From the NCBI RefSeq assembly GCF_902859805.1, contig NZ_CADIKC010000012.1:172197-236196 (forward strand): 64,000 nt of DNA, read 5' to 3'. The notes below the pieces were generated by a model. That model was not told the DNA's origin. It saw nothing but the letters and a program-made list of their open reading frames with translations, and made no database searches. The DNA comes from Paraburkholderia sediminicola. GTDB taxonomy: Bacteria > Pseudomonadota > Gammaproteobacteria > Burkholderiales > Burkholderiaceae. Position 1 is the first letter of the stretch. Each line of letters begins with the position of its first letter. Shown piece after piece: positions 7,439 through 16,834 of this stretch. The position numbers and the translations under genes were made by a program.

Positions 7439-9529
7439 TCAAGGCTTCTGCAACAGCGCCTTCAAACTTGCAAGCCGGTCTTTCGGCGACATCGGCGCTT
7501 CTTCGGGCGTCGGCGGCGGGGCGTCGTCGAGCAGCATCTCGGGGATAAAGCGCGACGGCTCGCACACTACGGTTTCGCGCGCGCGCTTGCGCTTCTTGCA
7601 CCAGTTCAGATGCAGGCTGCGCTGCGCCCGCGTGATCGCGACGTACATCAGACGACGCTCTTCCTCGATGCGTGCGTCGTCGATCGGCTCGTCGTCCGGG
7701 CCGCCACGGTGCGGCATGATGCCTTCTTCGACGCCCACCAGAAACACGTGCGGGTACTCCAGCCCTTTCGACGCGTGCACCGTCGAAAGCCGCACAGCGT
7801 CCGGATCTTCCTCGCGGCCTTCGAGCATCGACATCAGCGCGACGGTCTGGATCAGGCCGAGCAGGCTCTTGCCGGTATCGCCGAAGCCGTCGGCGGTGTC
7901 GTAGCCGGTTGCCTCGCTCTTCTCCGAACCTTCGGGCTCGGCCTTGGTGCCCTTGCGCTTCAACCATTCCATGAACTCGAGCACGTTCTGCCACTTGGAC
8001 TGCGCCTGACGTTCGTCGAATGCGTCGTACAGATAGGCTTCGTAGTGAATCGCGTCCATCAGTTCGTCGAGCAAGGTCCCTGCGGCATCCTTCTCGGCGC
8101 GATCGGTGAGACGCTGCATGAAATCGCAGAACACGCGCATCGGTTCGATCTGACGCGGCGACAGGCGTGCCTCGATGCCGCCCATGTACACCGCTTCGAA
8201 TAGCGACACCTTCGCCTGGCCCGCGAACGAACCGAGCGCTTCGAGCGTGGTATTACCGACGCCGCGGCGCGGCGTAGTGATCGCGCGGATGAACGCGGGG
8301 TCGTCGTTCGCGTTGGCGATCAGGCGCAGATACGCGCAGATATCCTTGATCTCGGCTTTGTCGAAAAACGACTGCCCGCCCGACAGCACATACGGAATCC
8401 GTTCACGACGCAGCACCTGTTCGAAGATGCGCGCCTGGAAGTTGCCGCGGTACAGGATCGCGTAGTCGCGGAAATTCGCACGCCGCTCGAACTTGTGCGC
8501 GGACAGGCGAAACACCACAGACTCCGCCTCGTGCTCTTCGTCGTTGCAAGGTGTGACGGTAATCGTGTCGCCCATGCCGTGTTCGGACCACAGCTTCTTT
8601 TCGAACAGCTTTGGGTTGTTCGCGATCACGTTGTTCGCGGCAGTCAGAATACGCACCGTCGAACGGTAGTTCTGCTCGAGTTTGATCAGATGCAGCTTCG
8701 GAAAATCCTTGCTGAGCTGCCCGAGGTTTTCGAGCGTCGCACCGCGCCAGCCGTAGATTGCCTGATCGTCGTCGCCGACCGCCGTAAACGCTGCGCGTTT
8801 GCCGGCCAGCAGTTTCACCAGCTCATACTGGCACGCGTTGGTGTCCTGATACTCGTCGATCAGCAGATAGCGCAGCTTGTTCTGCCAGCGGTCGCGCACC
8901 TGCTCGTTCTTCTCGAAGAGTTCGGCCGGCAGACGGATCAGATCGTCGAAATCGACCGCCTGATAGGCGTGCAGCGTCGCGACGTAATTGCGGTAGACGA
9001 TTGCGGCCTGATGCTCGTCTTCGTTCGCGGCAATCGAAATCGCCTGTTCCGGCATGATCATGCCGTTCTTCCACAGCGAGATGATCGACTGAATCTTGCG
9101 GATGAAGCCTTTGTCCGTCGAGCCGACCTGCTCCTGGATCATGCCGAAGCAGTCGTCCGAATCCATGATCGAGAACTGCGGCTTCAAGCCGACGTGTTCC
9201 GCTTCCTGCCGCAGAATCTGCACGCCGAGCGAGTGAAAGGTGCAGACCGTCAACTGGTTGACGGGCACTTTGCGGCCTTCCTTGCCGGGCGTGGTGAGCG
9301 TCTTGCCCTCGAGCAGCTTGCCCACGCGCTCGCGCATTTCCAGCGCGGCCTTGTTCGTGAACGTGACGGCGGCAATGTGGCGCGGCTCGAAGCCTTTGGC
9401 CTCGATCAGGTGAGCGATTTTCTGCGTGATCACGCGCGTCTTGCCGCTTCCAGCGCCGGCGAGCACGAGACACGGGCCGTCAAGATAACGGACCGCTTCA
9501 TTTTGAGCGGGGTTCAGGCCTGCGGACAT
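7439..9529 (-). CDS. rep: ATP-dependent DNA helicase Rep (UvrD/PcrA superfamily 1A)
   Basis: The 696-residue protein has the full superfamily 1A motif set: Walker A AGAGSGKT at residues 24-31, motif Ia VTFTNKAALEMRERV, motif II DEYQDTN, motif III GDDDQAIYGWRGA, motif IV NYRST, motif V VHASKGLEYPHVFL and motif VI VAITRAQRSL. Rep unwinds DNA 3'-5' and clears proteins ahead of replication forks. The length fits Rep (about 670 residues) better than UvrD (about 720), and UvrD-specific features are not evident. The start MSAGLNPAQNEAV matches family N-termini. The protein is complete. Confidence 0.92.
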   Translation of the reverse strand: MSAGLNPAQNEAVRYLDGPCLVLAGAGSGKTRVITQKIAHLIEAKGFEPRHIAAVTFTNKAALEMRERVGKLLEGKTLTTPGKEGRKVPVNQLTVCTFHSLGVQILRQEAEHVGLKPQFSIMDSDDCFGMIQEQVGSTDKGFIRKIQSIISLWKNGMIMPEQAISIAANEDEHQAAIVYRNYVATLHAYQAVDFDDLIRLPAELFEKNEQVRDRWQNKLRYLLIDEYQDTNACQYELVKLLAGKRAAFTAVGDDDQAIYGWRGATLENLGQLSKDFPKLHLIKLEQNYRSTVRILTAANNVIANNPKLFEKKLWSEHGMGDTITVTPCNDEEHEAESVVFRLSAHKFERRANFRDYAILYRGNFQARIFEQVLRRERIPYVLSGGQSFFDKAEIKDICAYLRLIANANDDPAFIRAITTPRRGVGNTTLEALGSFAGQAKVSLFEAVYMGGIEARLSPRQIEPMRVFCDFMQRLTDRAEKDAAGTLLDELMDAIHYEAYLYDAFDERQAQSKWQNVLEFMEWLKRKGTKAEPEGSEKSEATGYDTADGFGDTGKSLLGLIQTVALMSMLEGREEDPDAVRLSTVHASKGLEYPHVFLVGVEEGIMPHRGGPDDEPIDDARIEEERRLMYVAITRAQRSLHLNWCKKRKRARETVVCEPSRFIPEMLLDDAPPPTPEEAPMSPKDRLASLKALLQKP

Positions 9530-9958
9530 CGTCAGTGGATGGGTAATGCGGTTGAGGGCGCTTGGGTGCGGAATCGCGAGACCGAAGGCCCGGGGGCATG
9601 CTGCGCGGGGCGGGCGGCTGGGACGCTCGCCTCGGTGTGAGGGGCATTCCGGCTCGCTGCGATCCGCGCGAGAGGAGCGATGTTAACACGGATGCCCCAA
9701 GCGGATGCCGTGACAGATTCGCTGTCGGTCCGCCGAGAAAGGGGCCGCGATCACAGCTCGTCCGCCGACAAAAACGGACGCTCGACCGGGCCGCCCCGAA
9801 CGCCACGGCAATCGCCTTCCGGGCGCGCCCCAATGGGCACCGCCAGCAAGCGCCTGCGACGATGCCGACAGTCCGCCTTCGGGACATGCCACAATTACAC
9901 CGTTGCGCGCCGTCGCCGCGGTGGCAAAGCGGCGCGCCGTTTTTGCAGGAAGACACGC
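9530..9958. other. Divergent intergenic region
   Basis: About 430 bp between the divergent rep and oxidoreductase starts. It must hold both promoters. I see no clear sigma-70 pair, hairpin or small gene; open frames here are unsupported extensions of the neighbours. Confidence 0.5.
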
Positions 9959-11008
9959 ATGTCCGCATCGCTGAAGATTGGATTGATGGGTTACGGTTTT
10001 GCTGGCGCGACCTTTCATGCGCCGGTGATCGAGCACTGCGGGCGAGCGAGCATCGCTGCCATCGCGACGAGCCAGCCCGAGCACGCGCTGGCCGATTACC
10101 CGCACGCGAAGGTGGTGGCCGATCTCGACGCCCTGCTCGCGCTCGAAGAAATCGACTGCGTCGTCATCGCGACGCCCAATGACACGCACTTCGACCTGGC
10201 GCGCCGCGCGCTGGAAGCGGGCAAGCACGTGGTGGTCGACAAACCGGTCACGCTCACCGCCGCCGACGCCCACACGCTCGCCAACATTGCGCTGGCTCGC
10301 AGCAAGCGGTTCATCCCCTTTCATAACCGCCGCTGGGACGGTGATTTTCTGACCGTGCGGGATCTGCTTGCCAGCAGAGAATTGGGACGCATCACGCAAT
10401 ACGAATCGCACTTCGACCGTTTCCGGCCGGAAGTTCGGCAGCGTTGGCGCGAGGAGGCTTCGCGCGGCGGCGGCTTGCTCTTCGATCTTGGACCGCACCT
10501 GATCGATCAGGCGCTGGCGCTGTTTGGCGCACCGCAGACCGTGTCCGCGACGGTTCGAACGCATCGCGATCAAGCCAGTGCGCCGGACTACGTCCATATC
10601 CAGCTGGGCTACGGCGAGTTCGAGGTCGTGTTGCATGCTAGCGCGTTGACTGCGCACGTCGCGCCGAGGTTTACGATTCACGGCACGCAGGGGAGCTACG
10701 TGAAATACGGGCTCGATACCCAGGAGGATCAGTTGAAGGCCGGCTTGCGGCCGGGCGATGACGGGTTCGGCGCCGGCAATGCGCCCGGTGTGCTGCGTGT
10801 GCTCGAAGAGGGTCAGGAAGTCGAGCGGGAGGTGCCCACGCGCAACGGCGACTACGTCGGCTTTTATATTGCCTTGGCTGATGCCATTCAGAACGGCACG
10901 AAATTTCCCGTCAGCGCTCAGGATGCCGTCGACGTGATGACGATCATCGAGCTTGCAGCCCGGAGCTCAGAAGAAGGTGTCCGGCTGCCGTTTGAACGTA
11001 TTCGCTGA
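9959..11008 (+). CDS. Gfo/Idh/MocA family NAD(P)-dependent oxidoreductase (YdgJ-like)
   Basis: The start is the ATG at 9959, preceded by AGGAAG. The frame is open upstream but without protein-like character. The 349-residue product begins with a Rossmann fold (IGLMGYGFAGATFHAP, glycine motif GYGFAG), continues with VVIATPNDTHFDLA, and has the DKPVTLT form of the family's EKP motif near residue 95, whose lysine is catalytic. The C-terminal half contains GGGLLFDLGPHLIDQAL with the conserved DxGxHxxD histidine. Such enzymes oxidise or reduce sugars and inositols. The closest familiar type is YdgJ, a scyllo-inositol dehydrogenase-like enzyme, but the substrate is not certain. Confidence 0.87.
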   Translation: MSASLKIGLMGYGFAGATFHAPVIEHCGRASIAAIATSQPEHALADYPHAKVVADLDALLALEEIDCVVIATPNDTHFDLARRALEAGKHVVVDKPVTLTAADAHTLANIALARSKRFIPFHNRRWDGDFLTVRDLLASRELGRITQYESHFDRFRPEVRQRWREEASRGGGLLFDLGPHLIDQALALFGAPQTVSATVRTHRDQASAPDYVHIQLGYGEFEVVLHASALTAHVAPRFTIHGTQGSYVKYGLDTQEDQLKAGLRPGDDGFGAGNAPGVLRVLEEGQEVEREVPTRNGDYVGFYIALADAIQNGTKFPVSAQDAVDVMTIIELAARSSEEGVRLPFERIR

Positions 11009-11208
11009 CTTTTTCCTTTGCTACGGGGCGCTTTCCGGCCATTGGCGGCAGCGCGCGAACCATGCCGCCGCCAATGGCAAAAAGCCTGACAACCTCGAAA
11101 GGAACATAACGTTACAAATAACCCCGCCTCCGCGGTCAGCGTGAATCCCCGACAATCCGTTGCTACCCCAGTAGCACCACAAAACGACAACGACCTCCCG
11201 GAGAGTCC

Positions 11209-11562
11209 ATGCCCCGAATCGTCCGCGCACTAGCAGCATGCGCATTGCTCAGTTCTCTCGCCGCCTGCGTGGTGGCTCCCCAGCAACCCGCGCCGGCGCC
11301 GCGCCCTAACCCGCAACAGATCGCGGATCAGCGCTTCAACCAGGTCAACGGCCGTATCGACAACCTGAGCCGTCGCATCGACGCTCGCGTCAACCAAGGC
11401 TACTACCCGCCTCCGCAAGGCGGCGCCCTGCATCACCGTCTGGACGTGATCCGTCAGGAAGCGCATGACATGGCAGCGCAACACGGCGGCGGCCTGTCCG
11501 GCGACGAACAGCGCGTGCTGAATCAGGAACTGGACAACGCGGCACACGCCATCGGCGAATAA
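11209..11562 (+). CDS. Small lipoprotein of unknown function
   Basis: A 117-residue protein with a lipoprotein signal: MPRIVRALAACALLSSLAAC, lipobox LAAC, lipidated cysteine at residue 20. The mature part has a proline-rich segment, a helical stretch predicted to form amphipathic helices (RFNQVNGRIDNLSRRIDARV) and a C-terminal helical region rich in H, Q and D. It has a GGAGAG ribosome-binding site and is followed by a strong terminator, so it is a single-gene unit. I do not recognise a named family. It is likely anchored in the outer membrane, as the residue after Cys is V, not D. Confidence 0.75.
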   Translation: MPRIVRALAACALLSSLAACVVAPQQPAPAPRPNPQQIADQRFNQVNGRIDNLSRRIDARVNQGYYPPPQGGALHHRLDVIRQEAHDMAAQHGGGLSGDEQRVLNQELDNAAHAIGE

Positions 11563-11628
11563 GTCAGCGAATAAGTCGGCGCTTAATCGCGTCGGTTAGT
11601 CGGGCCGGTTCAGGCACCGAAGCAAAGA

Positions 11629-11659
11629 AGCGCGGGCATTACGTCCCGCGCTTTTTTTT
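11629..11659 (+). terminator. Intrinsic terminator after the small lipoprotein gene
   Basis: Arms AGCGCGGG (11629-11636) and CCCGCGCT (11645-11652) are followed by a run of eight T's. Confidence 0.9.
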
Positions 11660-11710
11660 GACTTTCGCGAACCCGCAGCGTCAACCCCCATGCCCCTTGC
11701 GGGCCTTTAT

Positions 11711-11739
11711 TTGACAAGCCCCCGGCCCTCGCGTACATT
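11711..11739 (+). promoter_or_regulatory. Sigma-70 promoter of the gcv operon
   Basis: A consensus -35 box TTGACA (11711-11716) is separated by exactly 17 nt from TACATT (11734-11739). Transcription would begin about 11746, right at the first glycine aptamer. Confidence 0.82.
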
Positions 11740-11745
11740 CGCCGC

Positions 11746-12045
11746 ACGCGTCGGGAGAGCGTGCTGGCCGCAGGAAATCGCAGGCCGCGCCGCCGAAGGG
11801 GCACACCCGCAAACTCTCAGGCAAAAGGACCGACTGCGTCGAAGAACCCGCGCCCAGGCAACATCAAGGCACCGGTTTTTCGCACTCTGGAGAGCGGCAG
11901 TAGCCGTCTGTGTCGCGTACGTCGAACGTACATCGAGCAGATTCTGGCAAGCTGCCCACCGAAGGGGCGCGCGTTTCACCGTAGCGATCACAGCTTCACC
12001 ATCGCACGGCGGCGCAATCTCTCAGGTATCGAGGACAGAGGGGCC
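11746..12045 (+). promoter_or_regulatory. Tandem glycine riboswitch (two aptamers)
   Basis: The first aptamer (about 11746-11840) shows CGGGAGAGC, CGCCGAAGGGGCA and CTCTCAGGCAAAAGGACCG. The second (about 11881-12045) shows CTGGAGAGCGGC, CACCGAAGGGGC and CTCTCAGGTATCGAGGACAGAG. These are the conserved glycine-binding elements, repeated in the usual tandem order and joined by a linker. The element leads straight into gcvT through a terminator hairpin (12073-12105). In this class glycine binding normally turns on the glycine cleavage genes. Confidence 0.96.
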
Positions 12046-12072
12046 ATGCAACGCAATCGCTCGCAGCCAGCA

Positions 12073-12105
12073 GGCCGCGAGGCGTAGCGCCGCGTGGCCT
12101 TTTTT
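12073..12105 (+). terminator. Riboswitch expression-platform terminator
   Basis: A 12-bp stem (12073-12084 with 12088-12099) has one G-U pair and one A-G mismatch, and is followed by TTTTTT. It lies between the second aptamer and gcvT. It is therefore the likely switch: read-through with glycine, termination without. Confidence 0.82.
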
Positions 12106-12129
12106 GTTTCGCGAGACGCCTGAGGCCCC

Positions 12130-13248
12130 ATGACCGAACTCAAACACACCCCGCTCAACGCCACCCATCGTGCGCTCAACGCCCGCATGGTCGATTTCGG
12201 CGGCTGGGACATGCCCGTCAACTACGGCTCGCAAATCGACGAACACCGCGCCGTGCGCACCGACGCCGGCATGTTCGACGTCTCGCATATGTGCGTCGTC
12301 GATTTCACCGGCGAACGCGTGCGCGCCTTCTTCGAACACGCGCTGGCCAATAACGTCGCCAAGCTGCAAACGCCGGGCCGTGCGCTCTATTCCTGTCTGC
12401 TGAACCCGAACGGCGGCGTGATCGACGATCTGATCGTCTATTACTTCAGCGAGACGCACTTCCGCCTGGTCGTCAACGCCGGCACCGCCGAGAAAGATGT
12501 CGACTGGTTCACCAAGCTCAATGCCGAAGGCAGCTACGGCCTGACCATCACGCCGCGCCGCGATCTGGCGATCGTCGCCGTGCAGGGCCCGAACGCCCGC
12601 AACAAAGTCTGGCAGGTCGCGCCGTCCAGCCGCACCTCGACCGAACTCCTCAAGCCGTTTAATGCAGCGATCGTCGACAACACGCCGTTTGGCGAATTGA
12701 TGATTGCCCGCACCGGCTACACCGGCGAAGACGGCTTCGAAATCGTCCTGCCGGCCACGTCCGTCTGCGAATTCTGGGACGCATTGGTGCGTCAAGGCGT
12801 GCGCCCCGCAGGTCTTGGCGCGCGCGACACGCTGCGTCTCGAAGCCGGCATGAACCTGTACGGCCAGGATATGGACGACAACGTCTCGCCGCTCGACGCC
12901 GGTCTCGCATGGACCGTCGATCTGACCTCGCCGCGTGAATTTGTCGGCAAGGACAAACTCGAAGCCAACGGCTCGCAGGCCTCGTTCGTCGGTCTGATCC
13001 TGCTGAAGGAAAACGGCAAGGCGGCAGGCGTGCTGCGTGCTCACCAGAAAGTCGTCACGCCTCATGGCGAAGGCGAAATCACCAGCGGCACTTTTTCACC
13101 CACGATGCAGGAATCGATCGCCTTTGCGCGCGTGCCGAAAGGCGTGCAGCCGGGCGACACCGTTCACGTCCAGATTCGTGACAAAAACGTACCCGCAAGC
13201 GTGGTAAAACTGCCGTTCGTACGCAACGGCAAAGTGCTCGCAGTTTAA
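12130..13248 (+). CDS. gcvT: Glycine cleavage system T protein (aminomethyltransferase)
   Basis: The 372-residue enzyme transfers the methylene group from the aminomethyl-lipoyl arm of the H protein to tetrahydrofolate, releasing ammonia and 5,10-methylene-THF. Family hallmarks include FGGWDMPVNYGSQIDEHRAVRTDAGMFDVSHM at the N-terminus, with the catalytic aspartate in the DVSHM region. TGYTGEDGFEI and RDTLRLEAGMNLYGQDMD form the folate site. It is the first gene of gcvT-gcvH-gcvP and is controlled by the glycine riboswitch directly upstream. Length and all conserved blocks are normal. Confidence 0.97.
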   Translation: MTELKHTPLNATHRALNARMVDFGGWDMPVNYGSQIDEHRAVRTDAGMFDVSHMCVVDFTGERVRAFFEHALANNVAKLQTPGRALYSCLLNPNGGVIDDLIVYYFSETHFRLVVNAGTAEKDVDWFTKLNAEGSYGLTITPRRDLAIVAVQGPNARNKVWQVAPSSRTSTELLKPFNAAIVDNTPFGELMIARTGYTGEDGFEIVLPATSVCEFWDALVRQGVRPAGLGARDTLRLEAGMNLYGQDMDDNVSPLDAGLAWTVDLTSPREFVGKDKLEANGSQASFVGLILLKENGKAAGVLRAHQKVVTPHGEGEITSGTFSPTMQESIAFARVPKGVQPGDTVHVQIRDKNVPASVVKLPFVRNGKVLAV

Positions 13249-13311
13249 GCAGCCGGCGCGTGCGTCATATCTTTTAAGTTCATACCGAATAACACCGCAT
13301 AGGAGCATCCG

Positions 13312-13692
13312 ATGAGCATCCCGGCCGATCTGAAATACACCGAATCGCACGAGTGGGTCCGCACCGAAGCGGACGGCACGCTGACGGTCGGCATCACCGA
13401 CCACGCGCAGGAAGCGCTCGGCGACATCGTCTTCTTCGAAGTCCAGGAACTGGGCAAGACCGTCAACGCCGGCGACACCGTCGCCGTGATCGAATCGGTG
13501 AAAGCCGCTTCCGATATCTACGCGCCGGTCTCGGGCGAAATCATCGAAGCGAACCCGGCCGTCGCGGACACGCCGGATGGCGTCAACAGCGCGCCGTACG
13601 AGAACTGGCTCTTCAAGATCAAGCCGGCTGCGGACGCATCGCAGGATCGCCTGATCGACGCGGACGCGTACGCCAAGTCCGTCGGCGCCTGA
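13312..13692 (+). CDS. gcvH: Glycine cleavage system H protein (lipoyl carrier)
   Basis: A 126-residue lipoyl carrier that shuttles the aminomethyl group between the P, T and L proteins. The lipoylated lysine lies in VIESVKAASDIYAP near residue 64, preceded by the conserved GDIVFFEVQELGKTVNAGD. It starts 63 nt after gcvT with an AGGAG ribosome-binding site and is followed by gcvP about 94 nt downstream, so the three are one transcription unit. No gene for the L protein (lipoamide dehydrogenase) is present here; it is usually shared with other complexes. Confidence 0.97.
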   Translation: MSIPADLKYTESHEWVRTEADGTLTVGITDHAQEALGDIVFFEVQELGKTVNAGDTVAVIESVKAASDIYAPVSGEIIEANPAVADTPDGVNSAPYENWLFKIKPAADASQDRLIDADAYAKSVGA

Positions 13693-13786
13693 TTCACCGC
13701 AAGTTGCACCATTACGTTTAAACCCGACAGGCGCGGCGCGTCCGATTCGACAGTCGAACGGACGCCCGCACCGCCAGGAACACCTC

Positions 13787-16717
13787 ATGAAGCTCGAACA
13801 CCCGGATCGTCTGATGAACCGCACTCCTCTCTCGCTCGCCGCGCTCGAAGTGCATGACGCCTTCGCTGAACGGCACATCGGCCCGGATTCGGCCGACCAG
13901 CAAGCGATGCTCGAAGCCCTCGGCTTCGCGTCGCGCGCCGCGCTGATCGACGCGGTCATTCCGAAGACGATCCGCCGCACCGAAACGCTGCCGCTCGGCC
14001 CCTTCGCCCAGCCGAAGAGCGAAGCCGAAGCGCTTGCCGCGCTGCGTGAGCTGGCGGACAAGAACCAGGTGTTCCGCTCGTATATCGGGCAGGGCTATTA
14101 CAACGCGCATACGCCGACGGTGATCCTGCGTAACGTGCTGGAAAATCCGGCGTGGTACACAGCGTACACGCCGTATCAGCCGGAAATCTCGCAGGGTCGT
14201 CTGGAAGCGCTGCTGAACTTCCAGCAAATGATCGTCGACCTGACGGGTCTCGCGATCTCGAACGCCTCGCTGCTCGACGAAGCGACTGCCGCCGCCGAAG
14301 CGATGACGCTGCTGCAACGCGTCGGCAAGCCGAAGTCGAACGTGTTTTACGTCGCTGACGACGTGCTGCCGCAAACCATCGAAGTGGTGAAGACGCGCGC
14401 CACGCCGGTCGGCATCGAAGTGAAAGTGGGCCCGGCAGCGGACGCCGCGAACGCGAATGCGTTCGGCGTGCTGCTGCAATACCCGGGCGTAAACGGCGAC
14501 GTGCGCGACTACCGCGCACTCGCTGAAGCAATCCATGCAGCAGGCGGCCACGTGGTGGTCGCTGCCGATCTGCTCGCGCTGACCGTTCTCACGCCGCCGG
14601 GCGAATGGGGCGCGGACGTGGCCGTCGGCAACACACAGCGTTTTGGCGTGCCGGTTGGTTTCGGCGGCCCGCACGCGGCTTACCTCGCCGTGCGCGATGA
14701 ATTCAAGCGTCAGATGCCGGGCCGTCTGGTCGGCGTGACCGTCGATGCGCAAGGCAATCCGGCGCTGCGTCTCGCGCTGCAAACGCGTGAACAACATATC
14801 CGCCGCGAGAAGGCGACCTCGAACGTGTGTACCGCGCAAGCGCTGCTCGCGATCATGGCCAGCATGTACGCCGTCTATCACGGCCCGCACGGTCTGAAGA
14901 CGATCGCGCTGCGCGTGAACCGTATCGCGGCGTTGCTCGCAGCCGGCGCGAAGAAGCTCGGTTACACGCTCGTCAACGATACGTTCTTCGACACGCTCAC
15001 GTTCGAAACCGGCGCGCGCACCCAGGCGCTGCACGACGCGGCAACGGCGCGGCGCATCAATCTGCGCCGCGTGAGCGACTCGCGCGTCGGCATCTCGATC
15101 GACGAAACCACCACGCGCAGCGATCTGGCCGATCTGCTCGCAGCGTTCGCGCAAGCGGCGTTTGTCGACGAAGTCCCGCAGATCGACACCCTCGACGCGG
15201 AACTCCCCGCGGAAAACACGGTGCCTGCCGCGCTCGAGCGCACCAGCGCGTACCTCACGCACCACGTGTTCAACCGTCATCATTCTGAAACGGAAATGCT
15301 GCGCTACCTGCGCAGCCTCTCCGACAAGGATCTGGCACTCGACCGCTCGATGATCCCGCTCGGCTCCTGCACGATGAAGCTGAACGCGACCTCGGAAATG
15401 CTGCCGGTCACGTGGCCTGAATTCGGTCAGATTCACCCGTTCGCTCCGGCTGAGCAAACGGTCGGCTACCGCGAAATGATCGATCAGCTCGAACAGATGC
15501 TGGTCGCTGCCACCGGCTACGCAGCGGTGTCGTTGCAGCCGAACGCGGGCTCGCAAGGCGAGTACGCGGGTCTGTTGATCATTCACGCGTACCACGCATC
15601 GCGCGGCGAAGGTCATCGCAATGTCTGCCTGATTCCCGCTTCGGCGCACGGCACGAACCCGGCGTCCGCGCAGATGGCCGGCATGCAGGTGGTCGTGGTT
15701 GCTTGCGACGCGCAAGGCAACGTCGATATCGAAGACCTGAAACAGAAAGCCGAGCAACACGCCGACAAACTCGCGGCGATCATGATCACGTATCCGTCCA
15801 CACATGGCGTGTTCGAAGCGAACGTCCGCGAAATCTGCGAGATCGTGCACGCTCACGGCGGCCAGGTTTATGTGGACGGCGCCAACATGAACGCCATGGT
15901 CGGCCTCTGTGCGCCAGGTCAGTTCGGCGGCGACGTCTCGCACCTGAACCTGCACAAGACCTTCTGTATTCCGCACGGCGGCGGTGGACCGGGCGTCGGT
16001 CCGGTTGCGGTCGGCGCGCATCTCGCGCAATTCCTGCCGAACCAGATTTCGTCGGGCTATGAGCGTGCGCCGAACGGGATCGGCGCTGTGTCGGGCGCAC
16101 CGTACGGTTCCGCTTCGATCCTGCCGATTTCGTGGATGTACATCGCGATGATGGGCGCGAAGAACCTCACGGCTGCCACCGAAACCGCGATCCTCAACGC
16201 CAACTACGTCGCGAACAAACTCGCGCCGCATTACCCGGTGCTGTACTCGGGTCCGGGCGGACTGGTCGCGCACGAATGCATTCTCGATCTGCGTCCGATC
16301 AAGGACACCAGCGGCATCTCCGTCGACGACGTCGCCAAGCGCCTCGCCGACTACGGCTTCCACGCACCGACCATGAGCTTCCCGGTGCCGGGCACGCTGA
16401 TGGTCGAGCCGACCGAATCGGAATCGAAGGAAGAACTCGACCGCTTTATCGAAGCGATGATCGCAATCCGCGAGGAAATCCGCGCTGTCGAAGACGGCCG
16501 CTCGGACCGCGAAGACAATCCGCTCAAGCATGCGCCGCATACGGCAGCGGTAGTCATCGCCAACGACTGGAAGCATGCGTATGCGCGCGAAACCGCGGCG
16601 TATCCGCTGCCCACGCTGATCGCGAAGAAGTACTGGCCGCCGGTCGGCCGTGCGGACAACGTGTACGGCGACCGCAATCTGTTCTGCTCCTGCGTGCCGA
16701 TCGCCGACTACGAGTAA
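13787..16717 (+). CDS. gcvP: Glycine dehydrogenase (decarboxylating), P protein
   Basis: A 976-residue single-chain P protein made of two aminotransferase-like halves. It decarboxylates glycine using pyridoxal phosphate and passes the aminomethyl group to lipoyl-GcvH. The PLP lysine is in HLNLHKTFCIPHGGGGPG near residue 726. The N-terminus has RHIGPDSADQQAML and the C-terminus ends in the conserved YWPPVGRADNVYGDRNLFCSC block. The ATG at 13787 gives MKLEHPDRL; an in-frame ATG ten codons later (MNRTPLSL) is an alternative start. A very long antisense frame covers it but is a codon-bias shadow. Confidence 0.97.
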   Translation: MKLEHPDRLMNRTPLSLAALEVHDAFAERHIGPDSADQQAMLEALGFASRAALIDAVIPKTIRRTETLPLGPFAQPKSEAEALAALRELADKNQVFRSYIGQGYYNAHTPTVILRNVLENPAWYTAYTPYQPEISQGRLEALLNFQQMIVDLTGLAISNASLLDEATAAAEAMTLLQRVGKPKSNVFYVADDVLPQTIEVVKTRATPVGIEVKVGPAADAANANAFGVLLQYPGVNGDVRDYRALAEAIHAAGGHVVVAADLLALTVLTPPGEWGADVAVGNTQRFGVPVGFGGPHAAYLAVRDEFKRQMPGRLVGVTVDAQGNPALRLALQTREQHIRREKATSNVCTAQALLAIMASMYAVYHGPHGLKTIALRVNRIAALLAAGAKKLGYTLVNDTFFDTLTFETGARTQALHDAATARRINLRRVSDSRVGISIDETTTRSDLADLLAAFAQAAFVDEVPQIDTLDAELPAENTVPAALERTSAYLTHHVFNRHHSETEMLRYLRSLSDKDLALDRSMIPLGSCTMKLNATSEMLPVTWPEFGQIHPFAPAEQTVGYREMIDQLEQMLVAATGYAAVSLQPNAGSQGEYAGLLIIHAYHASRGEGHRNVCLIPASAHGTNPASAQMAGMQVVVVACDAQGNVDIEDLKQKAEQHADKLAAIMITYPSTHGVFEANVREICEIVHAHGGQVYVDGANMNAMVGLCAPGQFGGDVSHLNLHKTFCIPHGGGGPGVGPVAVGAHLAQFLPNQISSGYERAPNGIGAVSGAPYGSASILPISWMYIAMMGAKNLTAATETAILNANYVANKLAPHYPVLYSGPGGLVAHECILDLRPIKDTSGISVDDVAKRLADYGFHAPTMSFPVPGTLMVEPTESESKEELDRFIEAMIAIREEIRAVEDGRSDREDNPLKHAPHTAAVVIANDWKHAYARETAAYPLPTLIAKKYWPPVGRADNVYGDRNLFCSCVPIADYE

Positions 16718-16728
16718 GCCGGCCCCCA

Positions 16729-16771
16729 AACCGCGCAGCGCCTGAAGGTTGTAAGCAGGCGTTGCGCGGTT
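16729..16771 (+). terminator. Hairpin after gcvP
   Basis: A 16-bp stem (16729-16744 with 16756-16771) has one G-U pair and no T-run after it. It is a probable 3' end of the gcv transcript, or a stabilising structure. Confidence 0.6.
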
Positions 16772-16834
16772 CTGTCGCTTGTGTCCGCAAACGGCTAACA
16801 TCACACACCGAATCAGCCTAACGAGGAGTTTCGC

